Shown: positions 33,719 through 44,071 of the stretch, piece after piece
Position numbering within the stretch: position 1 is the stretch's first letter
Layout of the letters: each line of letters starts with the position of its first letter
From: Telmatactis stephensoni
Taxonomy: Eukaryota > Cnidaria > Anthozoa > Actiniaria > Isophelliidae
DNA: 64,000 nucleotides
Reading direction: 5' to 3'
Assembly: GCA_029948255.1 (NCBI GenBank)
Contig: JALIZF010001794.1
Location: 620,001 to 684,000 of the forward strand
Program-made: the position numbers and the translations under genes
The notes under the pieces: model-generated
Told to the model about the DNA's origin: nothing
Databases searched by the model: none
Seen by the model: only the letters and a program-made list of their open reading frames with translations

Positions 33719-34131
33719 AAGTTTCAGCCCCAAGTTCTAAAGAAAACTTAACGTTATTAACAGTTAGTTGGAGGGCCACAAGTTTATCAGTGTCAACTGT
33801 TTGGTGTCACCCTCAGAAAATAAAGTTGGTTATTATTATTATTATTATTAGTGGGAATGGAATTTATATTTCTGGTTTAATTAATCACAAAGAGGTACCC
33901 ATTCTTCTTGACACGGGAGCAACAACAAGTATCATAGACGAAGAAACGTGGAAGAAAAGCGGATGTTATAGCCCTGATGAACTAGAATCAATCGATGCTA
34001 CTTTAACAGTTGCAAATGGAGAAACACTAGAAGTTAAAGGGCGTACAAACGTTAGACTTCGCGTAGGAACTGTTGATCTAGTTGTTCCCATGGTCGTGGT
34101 TAAGGGTATTTATCATGAAGCGATACTGTGA
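33649..34131 (+). CDS. Protease part of element A pol (-1 frame, ends at nonsense TGA)
   Basis: The frame is -1 to gag. The active-site region VPILLDTGATTSIID (near residue 90) marks a retropepsin-type aspartic protease that would cut the Gag-Pol polyprotein. An (ATT)n run at 33829-33850 encodes six isoleucines, probably slippage growth. The frame ends at TGA 34129-34131, but the same frame is open again immediately after, so this is a point nonsense lesion and not a natural end. Confidence 0.8.
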   Translation: MSREKGTPGKRQKGIAAGQSISVKVSAPSSKENLTLLTVSWRATSLSVSTVWCHPQKIKLVIIIIIISGNGIYISGLINHKEVPILLDTGATTSIIDEETWKKSGCYSPDELESIDATLTVANGETLEVKGRTNVRLRVGTVDLVVPMVVVKGIYHEAIL

Positions 34132-34251
34132 TACTGCTCAGATTTCTTTGAAGCGAATGGGTGCAAAATTTGTTATGACTTTGGCACTTTCTGCATAAAG
34201 GATTGCGAGATACCTATTCATTACAAAAAGTCAAGCCCAAGTGTTTGCAGA

Positions 34252-36012
34252 TTGATGTTAACAGAGAAGATAGATATAGAACCGGGAACTGAAGTGTCAG
34301 TAATGGCAAGATTGGAAAAGGGATATGAAAGAAACGAAGGCACCCCGGGTATGGTTGAAAGAGTTACCAAGTTGTATTCAAGCAATGGTCCCTACTTAGC
34401 TAGAACACTAGTTATACCCAGGGAAGGAGAAGCTCTAGTCCGCTTGGCAAATTTTACCGACGATACTATAAAGTTCAAAGATAATCAGGCCGTTGGAGTA
34501 TTTCATCCGTTGAACCAGAACAATGTTTCAGTAAGTGTGTTTGACTTAAAAACGAGCCAGGAGAGTGAAGTAGGCGAGGGTAAAAGAAATCCGTCCGAAG
34601 ATACACACGAACTTTCTAAAGAACAGAAAACTCGATTTTCTGCTCTTATAGAAGAATTCAATGATATCATAGCAGAGCAGCCTGGAGAACTTGGTTTGAC
34701 GGACCTGATAGAACACAAGATCAACACTGGCGACGCCACACCCATAAAGCAACCACCTCGTCGTCTACCACCCTTTAAAAGAGAAGCAGTGGAGGAACAG
34801 TTGGAAGAGTTGTTGAAACAAGGAAGAATCGAAGAATCGAACAGCCCTTGGAGTAGTCCTGTTGTGTTGGCGAGAAAGAAGGATGGAAGTTACCGTTTAT
34901 GCATAGACTACCGGAAACTGAACGCAGTTACCATAAAGGATGCCCAACCTCTACCAAGAACAGATGATATCCTAGAGTCCCTGGATGGTGCGGTATGGTT
35001 CTCTACTTTGGATTTAGCTTCAGGATACTGGCAAGTACCGGTAGCAGCTCAAGACCGTGACAAGACCGCTTTCGTGACGCACAAAGGACAGTTCAATTGG
35101 ACTTGTTTGCCATTTGCTTTAACCAATGGACCCGCTACATTCCAGCGATTGATGAATTTAGCATTGAAAGGTCTAGCATGGAAAGACTGTCTAGTGTATC
35201 TAGATGACATCATTGTTTGGTCCAAGAACTTTGATGAACATTTAGAACGTCTGCGAGCTGTTTTTGAACGGCTCAGATCTGCAAAAGTTAAGCTGAAGAA
35301 GAAAAAGTGCTCATTCCTTCAACGAAGTATACGATTTCTTGGTCATGTTGTATCCACAAAGGGAATTCAGACAGATCCCGAGAAGACAAGAGCAGTACAG
35401 GAATGGCCCAAGCCTAAAGATGTTGCTGAGTTACGAAGTTTCCTGGGTTTAGCTTCATATTACAGAAGATTCATTCAAGACTTTGCAGTCAAGTCAGAGC
35501 CACTTCGTCGTCTGTTGCAAAAGAATCAAGAATTTGAGTGGACAGAACAGCAAGAGAAAGCCTTTAAGGAACTCAAAGACTGTCTGGCAAATCCTCCTGT
35601 TCTTGCATATCCAAACTTCGGACCAGACGCAGGCGAGTTCATGTTAGACACTGATGCCAGTACAGAGAAAGGAATCGGCGCAGTACTCTCACAAGTTCAG
35701 CCAGATGGTACCGAACGCGTAATAGCTTACGGAAGTCGTTCTCTTAGACAACCTGAGCGTAACTACTGTGCAACACGTTTGGAAATGCTTGCACTAGTGG
35801 AGTTCATTGATTACTTCAGATATTATTTGCTTGGAAGGAAGTTTAAGGTCCGGACAGATCACCATGTGCTGCAGTGGCTAACATCCTTCAGAGAACCGCA
35901 AGGTCAAATGGCTAGATGGCTGGAGAAGCTTCAAGAGTACGACTTTGAAGTCATCCACAGACCTGGAAAAGATCATGTCAACGCAGATGCCATGTCAAGA
36001 AGACCTCGTTGA
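34252..36012 (+). CDS. Reverse transcriptase-RNase H of gypsy element A
   Basis: The frame is continuous from 34132, and 34252 is only its first start-like codon. RT motifs: WSSPVVLARKKDGSYRLCID, FSTLDLASGYWQVP and the catalytic YLDDIIVW near residues 316-323. The RT connection follows (FLGLASYYRRFI). RNase H has LDTDASTEKGIGAVLSQ near residue 464, then RTDHHVLQWL and HRPGKDHVNADAMSRR. It stops at TGA 36010-36012, after which the same frame continues into integrase, so this is a second in-frame nonsense lesion. Confidence 0.9.
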   Translation: MMLTEKIDIEPGTEVSVMARLEKGYERNEGTPGMVERVTKLYSSNGPYLARTLVIPREGEALVRLANFTDDTIKFKDNQAVGVFHPLNQNNVSVSVFDLKTSQESEVGEGKRNPSEDTHELSKEQKTRFSALIEEFNDIIAEQPGELGLTDLIEHKINTGDATPIKQPPRRLPPFKREAVEEQLEELLKQGRIEESNSPWSSPVVLARKKDGSYRLCIDYRKLNAVTIKDAQPLPRTDDILESLDGAVWFSTLDLASGYWQVPVAAQDRDKTAFVTHKGQFNWTCLPFALTNGPATFQRLMNLALKGLAWKDCLVYLDDIIVWSKNFDEHLERLRAVFERLRSAKVKLKKKKCSFLQRSIRFLGHVVSTKGIQTDPEKTRAVQEWPKPKDVAELRSFLGLASYYRRFIQDFAVKSEPLRRLLQKNQEFEWTEQQEKAFKELKDCLANPPVLAYPNFGPDAGEFMLDTDASTEKGIGAVLSQVQPDGTERVIAYGSRSLRQPERNYCATRLEMLALVEFIDYFRYYLLGRKFKVRTDHHVLQWLTSFREPQGQMARWLEKLQEYDFEVIHRPGKDHVNADAMSRRPR

Positions 36013-36168
36013 CATCATGGTGGAAATTGTCCGTCCTGTAGAAATATTGTACAGTCCGCAACAACATCAGCGACAGTCTCAACTATCGTCCAAACGGAAT
36101 CCAGTGACAAGGGATCGGTCAAAGCTCTATGGTCTACTGATGAAGTAGCTGAAGCTCAAAAGAAAGAT

Positions 36169-36816
36169 ATGGACGTAGCTTATGTTATTGAGCTCCTAAT
36201 GGAAGGAAAGGACAAGCCAACCAAGTGTGAGTTACAAGGTATGAGCCCAATGGTTAAGTCTATCTGTGCGAAATGGAGCCTGCTAGAGCTTAGAGATGGA
36301 GTACTGTACATTCGTCCAACAAACAACAAGAAAGACTGGAAACCAAGAATTGTCCTACCACAGAGTCTACTAACACCAGCGTTAAAACGACTTCATGATG
36401 GAATTGAAGGAAGTCATCTTGGTACACTTAAAACCCTTCACAAGTTGCAAGCAAGATTCTGGCGTCCTGGTCTATCGAGTGCGGTGTATGACTACGTGCA
36501 ATCATGTGTGACTTGCGGTGAGTGTAAACCACCTTCCAAGAAACCAAAGGCTGGCTTGATTTCAATTCCGTCATCACATCCAATGCAAAGAATACACATT
36601 GATATAATTGGTCCTCTACCCCGTACGAAGAAAGGGAATTCTTACATCTTGACTGTGCAGTGTGCATATACCAAATGGGCAGAAGCTTACCCCCTGAGGA
36701 ATCAAAGAGCAAGTACATGTACAAGAGTAATCATCAATGAATGGATCTACCGCTATGGAGTCCCTGACAGCATCCATTCAGATCAGGGTAGGAACTTTGA
36801 ATCTAAGATATTTTAA
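36169..36816 (+). CDS. Integrase of element A, zinc domain and first part of the core
   Basis: In frame with the RT segment (open from 36013). The HHCC zinc-binding region spans HDGIEGSHLGTLKTLH to CVTCGEC. The catalytic core starts at RIHIDIIGPLP, and the second catalytic Asp is in SIHSDQGRNFES. A TAA at 36814-36816 interrupts the core. The next codons continue the same frame, making a third nonsense lesion. Confidence 0.85.
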   Translation: MDVAYVIELLMEGKDKPTKCELQGMSPMVKSICAKWSLLELRDGVLYIRPTNNKKDWKPRIVLPQSLLTPALKRLHDGIEGSHLGTLKTLHKLQARFWRPGLSSAVYDYVQSCVTCGECKPPSKKPKAGLISIPSSHPMQRIHIDIIGPLPRTKKGNSYILTVQCAYTKWAEAYPLRNQRASTCTRVIINEWIYRYGVPDSIHSDQGRNFESKIF

Positions 36817-36819
36817 GAA

Positions 36820-37854
36820 ATGTGTGAAGTATTGGAAATAAACAAGACACGGACAACGCCTTATCATCCATCAGGAAATGGTCAAGTCGAAGACTTCAAC
36901 AAGACACTAAAGAACCTTCTCAAGGTCAGAGTGGAAGAGAATGCCGAAAGGTGGGATGAGCACATCGGAGCGTGTCTGATGGCATACAGGAGCAGTGTTC
37001 ACCAATCTACTGGCTATACACCATTTCATCTGATGTTTGGCAGAGAGACAAGATTACCACTGGACATTATGTTAGGAGAAGAGATCACCGAAGAAGAAAC
37101 ATCATATGGTAAATTTGCTACAGACTTAAAGGGAAAGTTTACACAAGCCTATCATCAAGCAAGCAAGAATCTACAAACGGCACAGCTTCGCCAAAAAGAA
37201 TACTATGATAAAGGTCTGAACAACAAAGTTTACAAGCCTGGAGATAAAGTATTTCTTTATAGTCCTCAACTACAAGTAGGAGAAGCTGCAAAGTTTCATA
37301 GATACTGGAGAGGTCCTTACGTCATTAAAGAGAAACTGTCCGATGTTAATTACAAGATTAAGCTAAGTGGAAGCAAAACAAAAGTTGTGCACTATAACAA
37401 TCTCAAGTTACACAAGTCAAGTCAATCAAGTGATGATAATAAGATTCAAACAAAGGAAAGCAAGTCTGATCAAGAGATCACAACCAAAGAACCGAAATCA
37501 ATAACAAGTGAAACTAGTGAATCCACAGAACACATTTCTGATGAGGAGGAGGAAGTGGAGAATAAGGACAATGACTACCCTTATGGAACATTGTATGTAC
37601 GATACAAAGAAGTGGAAAATGATGTATCAGCAGCTACAACTACTGAGGAATATGCAACTAATGAAGATGAAGTACCTCAAGAATCTCAAGATCAGGAAGA
37701 AGTATTGGAGGTTGAAGATGACCAAGATGAAGAACTAGAGAATGAAACAGATTACAGAAGACCACAGAGAGAAAGAAGAGCACCACAGAATTGGAATTGG
37801 AATTTCAAACTTTATTTAACCACGGTAAAAACATCAGTACATACAAATATATAA
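36820..37854 (+). CDS. Integrase C-terminal part of element A, fused at its end to LINE sequence
   Basis: Continues the core: TTPYHPSGNGQVEDFNKTLK with the catalytic Glu. The GPY/F module WRGPYVIKEKL follows near residues 166-176, then an acidic tail (SDEEEEVENKDND) and RRPQRERRAPQ. About the last 22 residues, after 37788, are antisense LINE sequence and not the original C-terminus. A possible original C-terminal remnant is at 47645-47734. Confidence 0.85.
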   Translation: MCEVLEINKTRTTPYHPSGNGQVEDFNKTLKNLLKVRVEENAERWDEHIGACLMAYRSSVHQSTGYTPFHLMFGRETRLPLDIMLGEEITEEETSYGKFATDLKGKFTQAYHQASKNLQTAQLRQKEYYDKGLNNKVYKPGDKVFLYSPQLQVGEAAKFHRYWRGPYVIKEKLSDVNYKIKLSGSKTKVVHYNNLKLHKSSQSSDDNKIQTKESKSDQEITTKEPKSITSETSESTEHISDEEEEVENKDNDYPYGTLYVRYKEVENDVSAATTTEEYATNEDEVPQESQDQEEVLEVEDDQDEELENETDYRRPQRERRAPQNWNWNFKLYLTTVKTSVHTNI

Positions 37855-37898
37855 CTATTATAATAATATAAAAAGTTTAAAAATTGTATTAAACTGTT

Positions 37899-40310
37899 TT
37901 ACATGTCTGCCGTGCGGGAGTACTTTGTAGATAGAATCGGTTTAATGCTTTGTTTGAAATTAGAGACAGAGTGACTCGCTCTCGTTTGGTGTGGAAGGCT
38001 ATTCCACAGAGCTGGCCCGCTGTAGCTAATGCTACGCTTTAGATAGTCTGTGCGGGGTTTCGGGAGAGCAAGTTTGTTTTCTATGTCTCTAATTTCATAG
38101 CAAGATTCTATGGGTTTAAAAAGATCTTGTATGTATTTGGGCGCTAGTTTGTGCGTTGCTTTGAACATGAGTACAGCCTTAAGTTTTTTACGCCTGTCAG
38201 TAAGTTTGTCCCATCCTAGATGATCAAGAATCTCACTAGGACTGTCTTCATATGCTGCATTTGTTATAACTCTAACAGCACGATTTTGAAGTTTTTGGAG
38301 TTTGTTAGAGAGTTGTCCGTTAAGACCATCCCATACTGGGCTACAATAGTCAAAGTGAGGCTCTATTAGAGCTTGATAGATCTTGATTGCAGTCTCGGTG
38401 TTAATAAATGGCCGAAGGCGTTTGAGTGCGCCAATGGCAGAGGAAATTTTAGAGACAATTTGACCAACATGTATTGACCAAGTCAGGTTCTGGTCAATGG
38501 TTACACCTAGTGATTTGGTATGGGATACTCTTTTGATTTCTTGATCTTCTATCTGGGATACGAATGTATGATCGCTAGCCGTGGCAAGTTTTTGGCGCGA
38601 GCCAAGAAGTATCACTTCGGTCTTAGCTACATTTAAACTAAGTCTGTTGGCTATCAACCATTCACTTAAATTACCAAGTTCATGGTTAAGTACCTCTTCA
38701 ATTTGGGCTACACTGTTAGATGCTATTGTGATACTAGTGTCGTCAGCATACATTCTGGGTGTAGCTTCTCTCAGGCAGTTTGGAAGGTCATTAATATAAA
38801 TAAGGAATAGTAATGGACCAATTAAACTGCCTTGAGGGACACCACAAGTAATCGCGTGAGCATTGGAGAGGTGTCCATTAACCAGGCATTTTTGCATGCG
38901 CTCAGTGAGGTATGATTGAAACCAACAGAGTGTGGTTTGATCTACTCCATAGTACGATAGTTTGCGCAGAAGGATGGCACGATCAATAGTATCGAAGGCC
39001 TTTTTTAAGTCGATGAAAATGATGCCGTTGATCATGCCATTGTCTATGTTTACAGACCAACTGTTAGTGGCTTCTAGCAAAGCTGTTAACGTGCTATGGA
39101 GTGACCTAAATCTGGACTGACTATTTGCTAATAGGTGGTTATCATTCAGATAATTGTAAAATTGATCATAAATGACTTTTTCAAAGATTTTGGCGACAGC
39201 AGGGATTACGGAGATTGGCCTGTAGTTGTTAGGGTCTCCTTTTTTCCCTTTTTTGAAAATTGGTGTCACTCTAGCAAGCTTCCAGTCATTAGGAACAATG
39301 GAGGTAGAGATAGATTGGTTAAAAATGACAGTCAGGGAGGGTACTATAATATCGCCTGCAATTTTAAGTAGACTACACGGAAGATTGTCTAGACCAGTCG
39401 ATTTCTTACCATCCATTTTGTTCAGTAACTTGCGAACTTCATCCACTTTGCAGGGATGAAGAGAGAATTTCTTATTTGTAGGTTTAAGAAAGACCTCGGG
39501 TTCTTTCATAGCCTGGGGGACTTCATTTACAAGTGTTTGCCCAACGTTTGTGAAGTGATGGTTGAAAGCTTCTGATAGTTCAGATGCACAAGTGATTTTC
39601 CTGTCACCCAATTCGAGCTCAGATATGTCTACAGATTTTTGCTGACGACATCTGAGCTCGTTAATTAGTTTCCAGGTTTTCCGAGGATCTCGCTTGTTAG
39701 CATCTAGATTATCAGTAAAGTATCTACGTTTTGCATTTTTAATGGAATTGTTTGTTTGATTTCTTGCTATTTTATATTGGTCCCACCAGGATTGGTCGTT
39801 TGTTCTGATTGCTTTCTTTTTAGTGAAATCTCGATTTCGCATTTTACGTCTCAGATCAGCTGTGATCCATGGAGACTTCTTTTTGCCGATTCGCTTGTTC
39901 CTTAGGGGAGCATGCTTGTTTATGCAACTCATGAATAGAGTTTTCCAAGATGTCCACATTAGGTTAGGATCAGTGTGTGAGTTAATTTCATCCCAATTTA
40001 TTTTCTGGAGATCTTGCAAGAAATCTTTGTCGTTAAAATTTTTGAGATTGCGAGTCTTAATAACTTTAGCCGTTCCTTTTTGAGCATAATGGGTTTTACG
40101 CGTTAGGAATACGAGGGAGTGATCGCTAATCCCTAAGTGGACAACACCCGATGAGACAATTTTGTCAGGTGTATTAGTGAGACATAGATCGATTAGACTT
40201 TGAGACTGAGGAGTTATTCTGGTTGGTTCAGTGATAACTTGATGCAACCCATATACTTCACAAATATCATTAAGTTTAGATAAATTATTATCCGAAGCGC
40301 ACGGGAGCAT
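37899..40310 (-). CDS. LINE ORF2, end of endonuclease plus reverse transcriptase
   Basis: 803 residues. The N-terminal part holds the last endonuclease motif (GISDHSLVFLTR). RT motifs: DWKLARVTPIFKKGKKGDPN, NYRPISVIP, IDLKKAFDTIDRAIL, CGVPQGSLIGPLLFLIYIND and the catalytic MYADDTSI. C-terminal KSLGVTIDQNLTW and YCSPVWDGL are typical of Jockey/CR1 RTs. It is the same frame as 40419-40814 and is separated from it only by one stop codon. Confidence 0.9.
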   Translation of the reverse strand: MLPCASDNNLSKLNDICEVYGLHQVITEPTRITPQSQSLIDLCLTNTPDKIVSSGVVHLGISDHSLVFLTRKTHYAQKGTAKVIKTRNLKNFNDKDFLQDLQKINWDEINSHTDPNLMWTSWKTLFMSCINKHAPLRNKRIGKKKSPWITADLRRKMRNRDFTKKKAIRTNDQSWWDQYKIARNQTNNSIKNAKRRYFTDNLDANKRDPRKTWKLINELRCRQQKSVDISELELGDRKITCASELSEAFNHHFTNVGQTLVNEVPQAMKEPEVFLKPTNKKFSLHPCKVDEVRKLLNKMDGKKSTGLDNLPCSLLKIAGDIIVPSLTVIFNQSISTSIVPNDWKLARVTPIFKKGKKGDPNNYRPISVIPAVAKIFEKVIYDQFYNYLNDNHLLANSQSRFRSLHSTLTALLEATNSWSVNIDNGMINGIIFIDLKKAFDTIDRAILLRKLSYYGVDQTTLCWFQSYLTERMQKCLVNGHLSNAHAITCGVPQGSLIGPLLFLIYINDLPNCLREATPRMYADDTSITIASNSVAQIEEVLNHELGNLSEWLIANRLSLNVAKTEVILLGSRQKLATASDHTFVSQIEDQEIKRVSHTKSLGVTIDQNLTWSIHVGQIVSKISSAIGALKRLRPFINTETAIKIYQALIEPHFDYCSPVWDGLNGQLSNKLQKLQNRAVRVITNAAYEDSPSEILDHLGWDKLTDRRKKLKAVLMFKATHKLAPKYIQDLFKPIESCYEIRDIENKLALPKPRTDYLKRSISYSGPALWNSLPHQTRASHSVSNFKQSIKPILSTKYSRTADM

Positions 40311-40418
40311 GTTAACATTAAGGTCACCAACGAGAAATAACTCTAGGTTTTCACTATCGATCTTGTCAACTAGGTTTTCAAAGTTGTCAAACAGATCAGG
40401 TGAGGACAGTGGGGGTCT

Positions 40419-40814
40419 TTACCAGGTTGATACAAGAAATGGCCGAGAGTTAGGCTTGCTTAGCTCAACAGTTAAGTGTTCGAGCTTGTCATTGTTAAGA
40501 TCATCACGAACCCTGAAATCGAGACCGGTATTTATATAAAGGCACACGCCACCACCGTGACGGCCATTTGTTGGACGGTCTCTTCGTACGATTTCGAAGT
40601 TCGGAAGATAAACTTCACAATCACTAACAGAATCATCTAACTTGGTTTCATTGATTGCAAGGATGTCAATGTTTGCATCGTGAATAAATAGCCTTAGCTC
40701 ATCAATGTGTGCGACTAAACTGTTGATGTTAAGGCAAGCTATGACGATACCACGCCCAAAGTTTAAGGTGTTTAAGGGGCTTGTTGACCCCTCATTTGGC
40801 GTGATATTATGCAT
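40419..40814 (-). CDS. LINE ORF2, N-terminal endonuclease fragment
   Basis: Apurinic-type endonuclease start: IVIACLNINSLVAHIDELR, ILAINETKLD with the catalytic Glu, and GGGVCLYINTGLDFRVR. It ends at a TAA at 40419-40421, in frame with the following segment, so it is a single nonsense change. In-frame residues before the first Met continue a little to about 40840. Confidence 0.8.
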   Translation of the reverse strand: MHNITPNEGSTSPLNTLNFGRGIVIACLNINSLVAHIDELRLFIHDANIDILAINETKLDDSVSDCEVYLPNFEIVRRDRPTNGRHGGGVCLYINTGLDFRVRDDLNNDKLEHLTVELSKPNSRPFLVSTW

Positions 40815-40849
40815 ATGGTACTCCCGGGCGGCAAACTCCTAATTATGAA

Positions 40850-40946
40850 TGTTATGTTATGTATCATGGGAACCCTGTGTACCCCCAGTCACGTGATTAA
40901 ACGACAGTCTTGAAAGCACATGGCGTCCAGTGTCTTGTACATGACA
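40850..40946 (+). repeat. Possible short 5' LTR remnant and PBS of gypsy B
   Basis: TGTTATGTTATGTATC begins the segment and TACATGACA ends it. The next bases, TGGTGTCAGAAGTCGG (40947), resemble a gypsy primer-binding site followed by the gag leader. The left border may have been cut by the LINE. No second copy was found downstream, so the LTR call is tentative. Confidence 0.4.
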
Positions 40947-41038
40947 TGGTGTCAGAAGTCGGTCGTTTTTCTAGTATAAAATTGTTAGTAGTCTAGTAAA
41001 TTATCGGGTAAAAAGAAAGATTAAGTGTTAAGGAAGAT

Positions 41039-44000
41039 ATGGAGGAAGTAACAGGTTCCGGAGCTCCGAGGATGAACTGGCAAAGTGAAGACTTACCGAC
41101 CCCTTGGCGTACGTTCAAACAACATGCCGAATTTATGTTTGGTGGACCACTGAACAAGAAGTCTGAAGAAGAAAGATGCAGTTATCTGATGATTTGGGTT
41201 GGAGACAAAGGAAGGGACATCTTCAATACCTGGAAACTAACTGATGACGAGAAAAAGAAGCTCGAAACCTTCTACCATAAGTTTGAAGAATACGTAGAGC
41301 CAAAGTCCAACGTTGTGTTCGCACGGTACAAATTCAACAAGAGAATTCAAGAACCAAACGAATCGTTTGACCAGTTCCTTACTGGATTAAAGTTACTAGC
41401 AAAGCCTTGTCGGTTTAAAGATGAAGAAGAGATGATCAGAGATCGGATAGTGTTTGCATGTAAATCGGATAAAGTCAGAGAAGATCTCATTAAAGAAGCA
41501 TCGGAGCTGACTCTTACGAAAGCTATCGACATCGCCAGAACCCAGGAATTATCCACGGCCCAACTTAAGTCAATGGCTTCAAGGGCAGAAACGGAAGCAG
41601 CTTGCAATGTTATTAAAGCAAAAGAACACAAAAAACAAAACTCCAAAGGTAAACACCAGCCTGAAGGTAAGCCACGTAAAGTGAATCAAAGTCAAAGCTC
41701 ATCGAGTACTACGAATGCCTGCCAACGTTGCGGCGCACGACATGCCTATGGAAACTGCCCAGCGTTTGGTAAAGAATGCTTAAAGTGTGGAAAAGCTGGC
41801 CATTTTGCAAGAATGTGCCGATCAACACAGTTAAACAATGTGAATGCAGTAGAAAGTGACAGTGATAGTGACAGTCGTGAAATCGATGATGATCTATACA
41901 TAGGTTGTATTGAGGCAATCAACGCTGTCCACAAAGAAAAACCTGATAAAGAATGGTTTGAAACCTTGATTGTTAATGGGAAAGAGTGTAGAGTTCAGCT
42001 AGACACAGGAGCAATGTGCAATGTTATGTCCATGAAAACCCTTTCAAACCTCAACATCCAATCAAAGTTAAGCAAGTCCTCATCACGACTAAGATCATAC
42101 ACAGGCCATCTAATTTATCCAATGGGAACTCTTCAGTTATCCTGTAAGTACAAAGAAAAACAGTACCAACTAGAATTCCAGATAATAGAAACAGAAGCAG
42201 TAACAATACTAGGTGGCAAAGCCTGTAAACAACTTGGACTCATCCAACGAGTATATAACATCTCACAGACCAAGAGTAGCGAAGCTAAAGAGAAGCCAGG
42301 ACAACCAACTAATGACCTTCCAGAAATCTTATGTGAGTATCCTGACTTATTTCAAGGCCTGGGTTGTCTCCCTGGAGAACATCACATACGCATAGACCCA
42401 AGCATCACTCCAGTTGTACACCCACCCCGAAAGGTACCTCTAGCATTGAAAGAAAAGATCAAGGAAGAACTCGAGAGAATGGAAGCACTTGGAGTAATAG
42501 TTAAGCAAACAGAACCTACAGAGTGGGTCAACAGTATGGTCACTGTAGTGAAGAAAGAGAAAGTACGCATCTGCATCGACCCAAAAGACCTAAACAATGC
42601 AATCATGAGAGAACACTATCCAATGAAAACTGTTGAAGAAGTAGCAGCGGAAATAACAGATGCCCAGCTGTTTAGCGTGTTAGATGCGACCTCAGGGTTT
42701 TGGCAAGTAAAGCTTGATGAATCCAGCTCAAAGTTGTGTACCTTCAATACTCCTTTTGGTAGGTACAGATTTACCAGACTACCATTTGGTATAAAGTCAG
42801 CTCCAGAAGTATTTCAGAAAACCATGACTACCATAATGGCTGGAGTTCCCTCTACTGAAGTTGTAGTTGATGACATACTGATATGGGGGCGTAATGAACA
42901 AGAGCATGACAAAAACCTTCGACAAGTGCTGGACAAAGCGAGAGAGTCAAACCTCAAACTAGGAATAAAGAAATGCAAAGTTAAGAAAGAAGAAGTTGCG
43001 TATGTTGGTCATATTTTCTCAAAAGATGGAATAAAACCAGACCCAGAAAAAGTGCGAGCCGTCGAAAACATGACCCCACCCACAAATGTTAAAGAACTAA
43101 GGACCTTCCTTGGTTTCATTCAGTACTTGGCCAAGTTCATCCCAAACATGGCTGAAGTCAGTGCACCTCTCAGAAGATTATTGGAAAAGGATGTCTCCTG
43201 GCACTGGGACAGTGAGCAAGTGGAAAGCTTTGCTGAACTCAAGAAATTAGCAGCCAAGGCTCCAGTTCTTGGATACTATAATCCAGGTAAGCCTGTAACC
43301 CTATCTGTAGATGCTAGTTCAAAGGGGTTGGGTGCAGTGCTTATCCAGGATGAAAAACCCATAGCCTATGCATCAAGGGCATTAACAACCACACAGCAGA
43401 AATATGCACAGATAGAGAAAGAGACACTAGCGATATTGTATGGGCTTCAGAAGTTTCATCAATATGTATATGGCAGACACGTCACAGTGGAATCAGACCA
43501 CAAACCGCTAGAGTATATTCTGAACAAGCCAATACACTTAGCACCTCCAAGAATTCAATGTATGATGATGTCACTCCTAAGATATGACTTCACAGTAGTT
43601 TATAAGCCAGGCAGCCAAATGTTTATTAATGATGCATTGAGTAGATCATATCTTCCAGAATCCAGTGAACCACTTGAAGAGGACTATGATATCAATGAAA
43701 TACAGATGAGTGAGTACCTTCCCATAAGTGCAGACATGTACCAGAAATTCCAAAAAGCAACAGCTGATGATCCTGTAATGATCAAACTACAGGATGCAGT
43801 TCTAGATGGATGGCCATCCACAAAATCAGAGCTTGCAGTTGATATCAGAGAATACTGGAACTACAGGTATGAGATCTCATGTGTTAATGGACTGTTATTC
43901 AAAGGACATAAGCTAATTGTCCCTTACAAGCTCAGAAATGAAATGCTAGAAAAGATACATGAATCACATCTGGGAGTAGTGAAATGTAAACAAAGATCAA

Positions 44001-44071
44001 GAGATGTACTATTCTGGCCAGGAATGTTAAAACCAGATAGAAGACAAAGTGTCAAGCTGTCCAAAGTGTAG
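41039..44071 (+). CDS. Gag-Pol of gypsy element B (single fused frame, broken in integrase)
   Basis: One 1010-residue frame from a clear ATG 93 bases after the PBS-like site. Gag covers residues 1-200. Two zinc knuckles lie near 227-262 (CQRCGARHAYGNC, CLKCGKAGHFARMC). Protease has QLDTGAMCNVMS near 320. RT has FSVLDATSGFWQVKL and VVVDDILIW near 610. RNase H has LSVDASSKGLGAVLIQ near 755. The integrase zinc domain begins at HESHLGVVKCKQ. A frameshift near 44035-44050 ends the frame. In this family gag and pol share one frame, unlike element A. Confidence 0.9.
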   Translation: MEEVTGSGAPRMNWQSEDLPTPWRTFKQHAEFMFGGPLNKKSEEERCSYLMIWVGDKGRDIFNTWKLTDDEKKKLETFYHKFEEYVEPKSNVVFARYKFNKRIQEPNESFDQFLTGLKLLAKPCRFKDEEEMIRDRIVFACKSDKVREDLIKEASELTLTKAIDIARTQELSTAQLKSMASRAETEAACNVIKAKEHKKQNSKGKHQPEGKPRKVNQSQSSSSTTNACQRCGARHAYGNCPAFGKECLKCGKAGHFARMCRSTQLNNVNAVESDSDSDSREIDDDLYIGCIEAINAVHKEKPDKEWFETLIVNGKECRVQLDTGAMCNVMSMKTLSNLNIQSKLSKSSSRLRSYTGHLIYPMGTLQLSCKYKEKQYQLEFQIIETEAVTILGGKACKQLGLIQRVYNISQTKSSEAKEKPGQPTNDLPEILCEYPDLFQGLGCLPGEHHIRIDPSITPVVHPPRKVPLALKEKIKEELERMEALGVIVKQTEPTEWVNSMVTVVKKEKVRICIDPKDLNNAIMREHYPMKTVEEVAAEITDAQLFSVLDATSGFWQVKLDESSSKLCTFNTPFGRYRFTRLPFGIKSAPEVFQKTMTTIMAGVPSTEVVVDDILIWGRNEQEHDKNLRQVLDKARESNLKLGIKKCKVKKEEVAYVGHIFSKDGIKPDPEKVRAVENMTPPTNVKELRTFLGFIQYLAKFIPNMAEVSAPLRRLLEKDVSWHWDSEQVESFAELKKLAAKAPVLGYYNPGKPVTLSVDASSKGLGAVLIQDEKPIAYASRALTTTQQKYAQIEKETLAILYGLQKFHQYVYGRHVTVESDHKPLEYILNKPIHLAPPRIQCMMMSLLRYDFTVVYKPGSQMFINDALSRSYLPESSEPLEEDYDINEIQMSEYLPISADMYQKFQKATADDPVMIKLQDAVLDGWPSTKSELAVDIREYWNYRYEISCVNGLLFKGHKLIVPYKLRNEMLEKIHESHLGVVKCKQRSRDVLFWPGMLKPDRRQSVKLSKV

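Larger units (their letters stand above)
37788..40840 (-). mobile_element. CR1/Jockey-type LINE, 5'-truncated, inserted antisense into element A
   Basis: On the minus strand the order is endonuclease, then RT, then a 3' UTR with AATAAA and a short ATTCC-repeat tail at the left boundary near 37788. The 5' end stops near 40840, just before the gypsy B leader, within the endonuclease domain. CR1/Jockey-type assignment is by RT motifs, and the exact clade is uncertain. Confidence 0.85.

Noticed and set aside
41347..41934. Minus-strand frames opposite gypsy B gag
   Set aside because: Shadows of the plus-strand gag-pol frame, with no domains.
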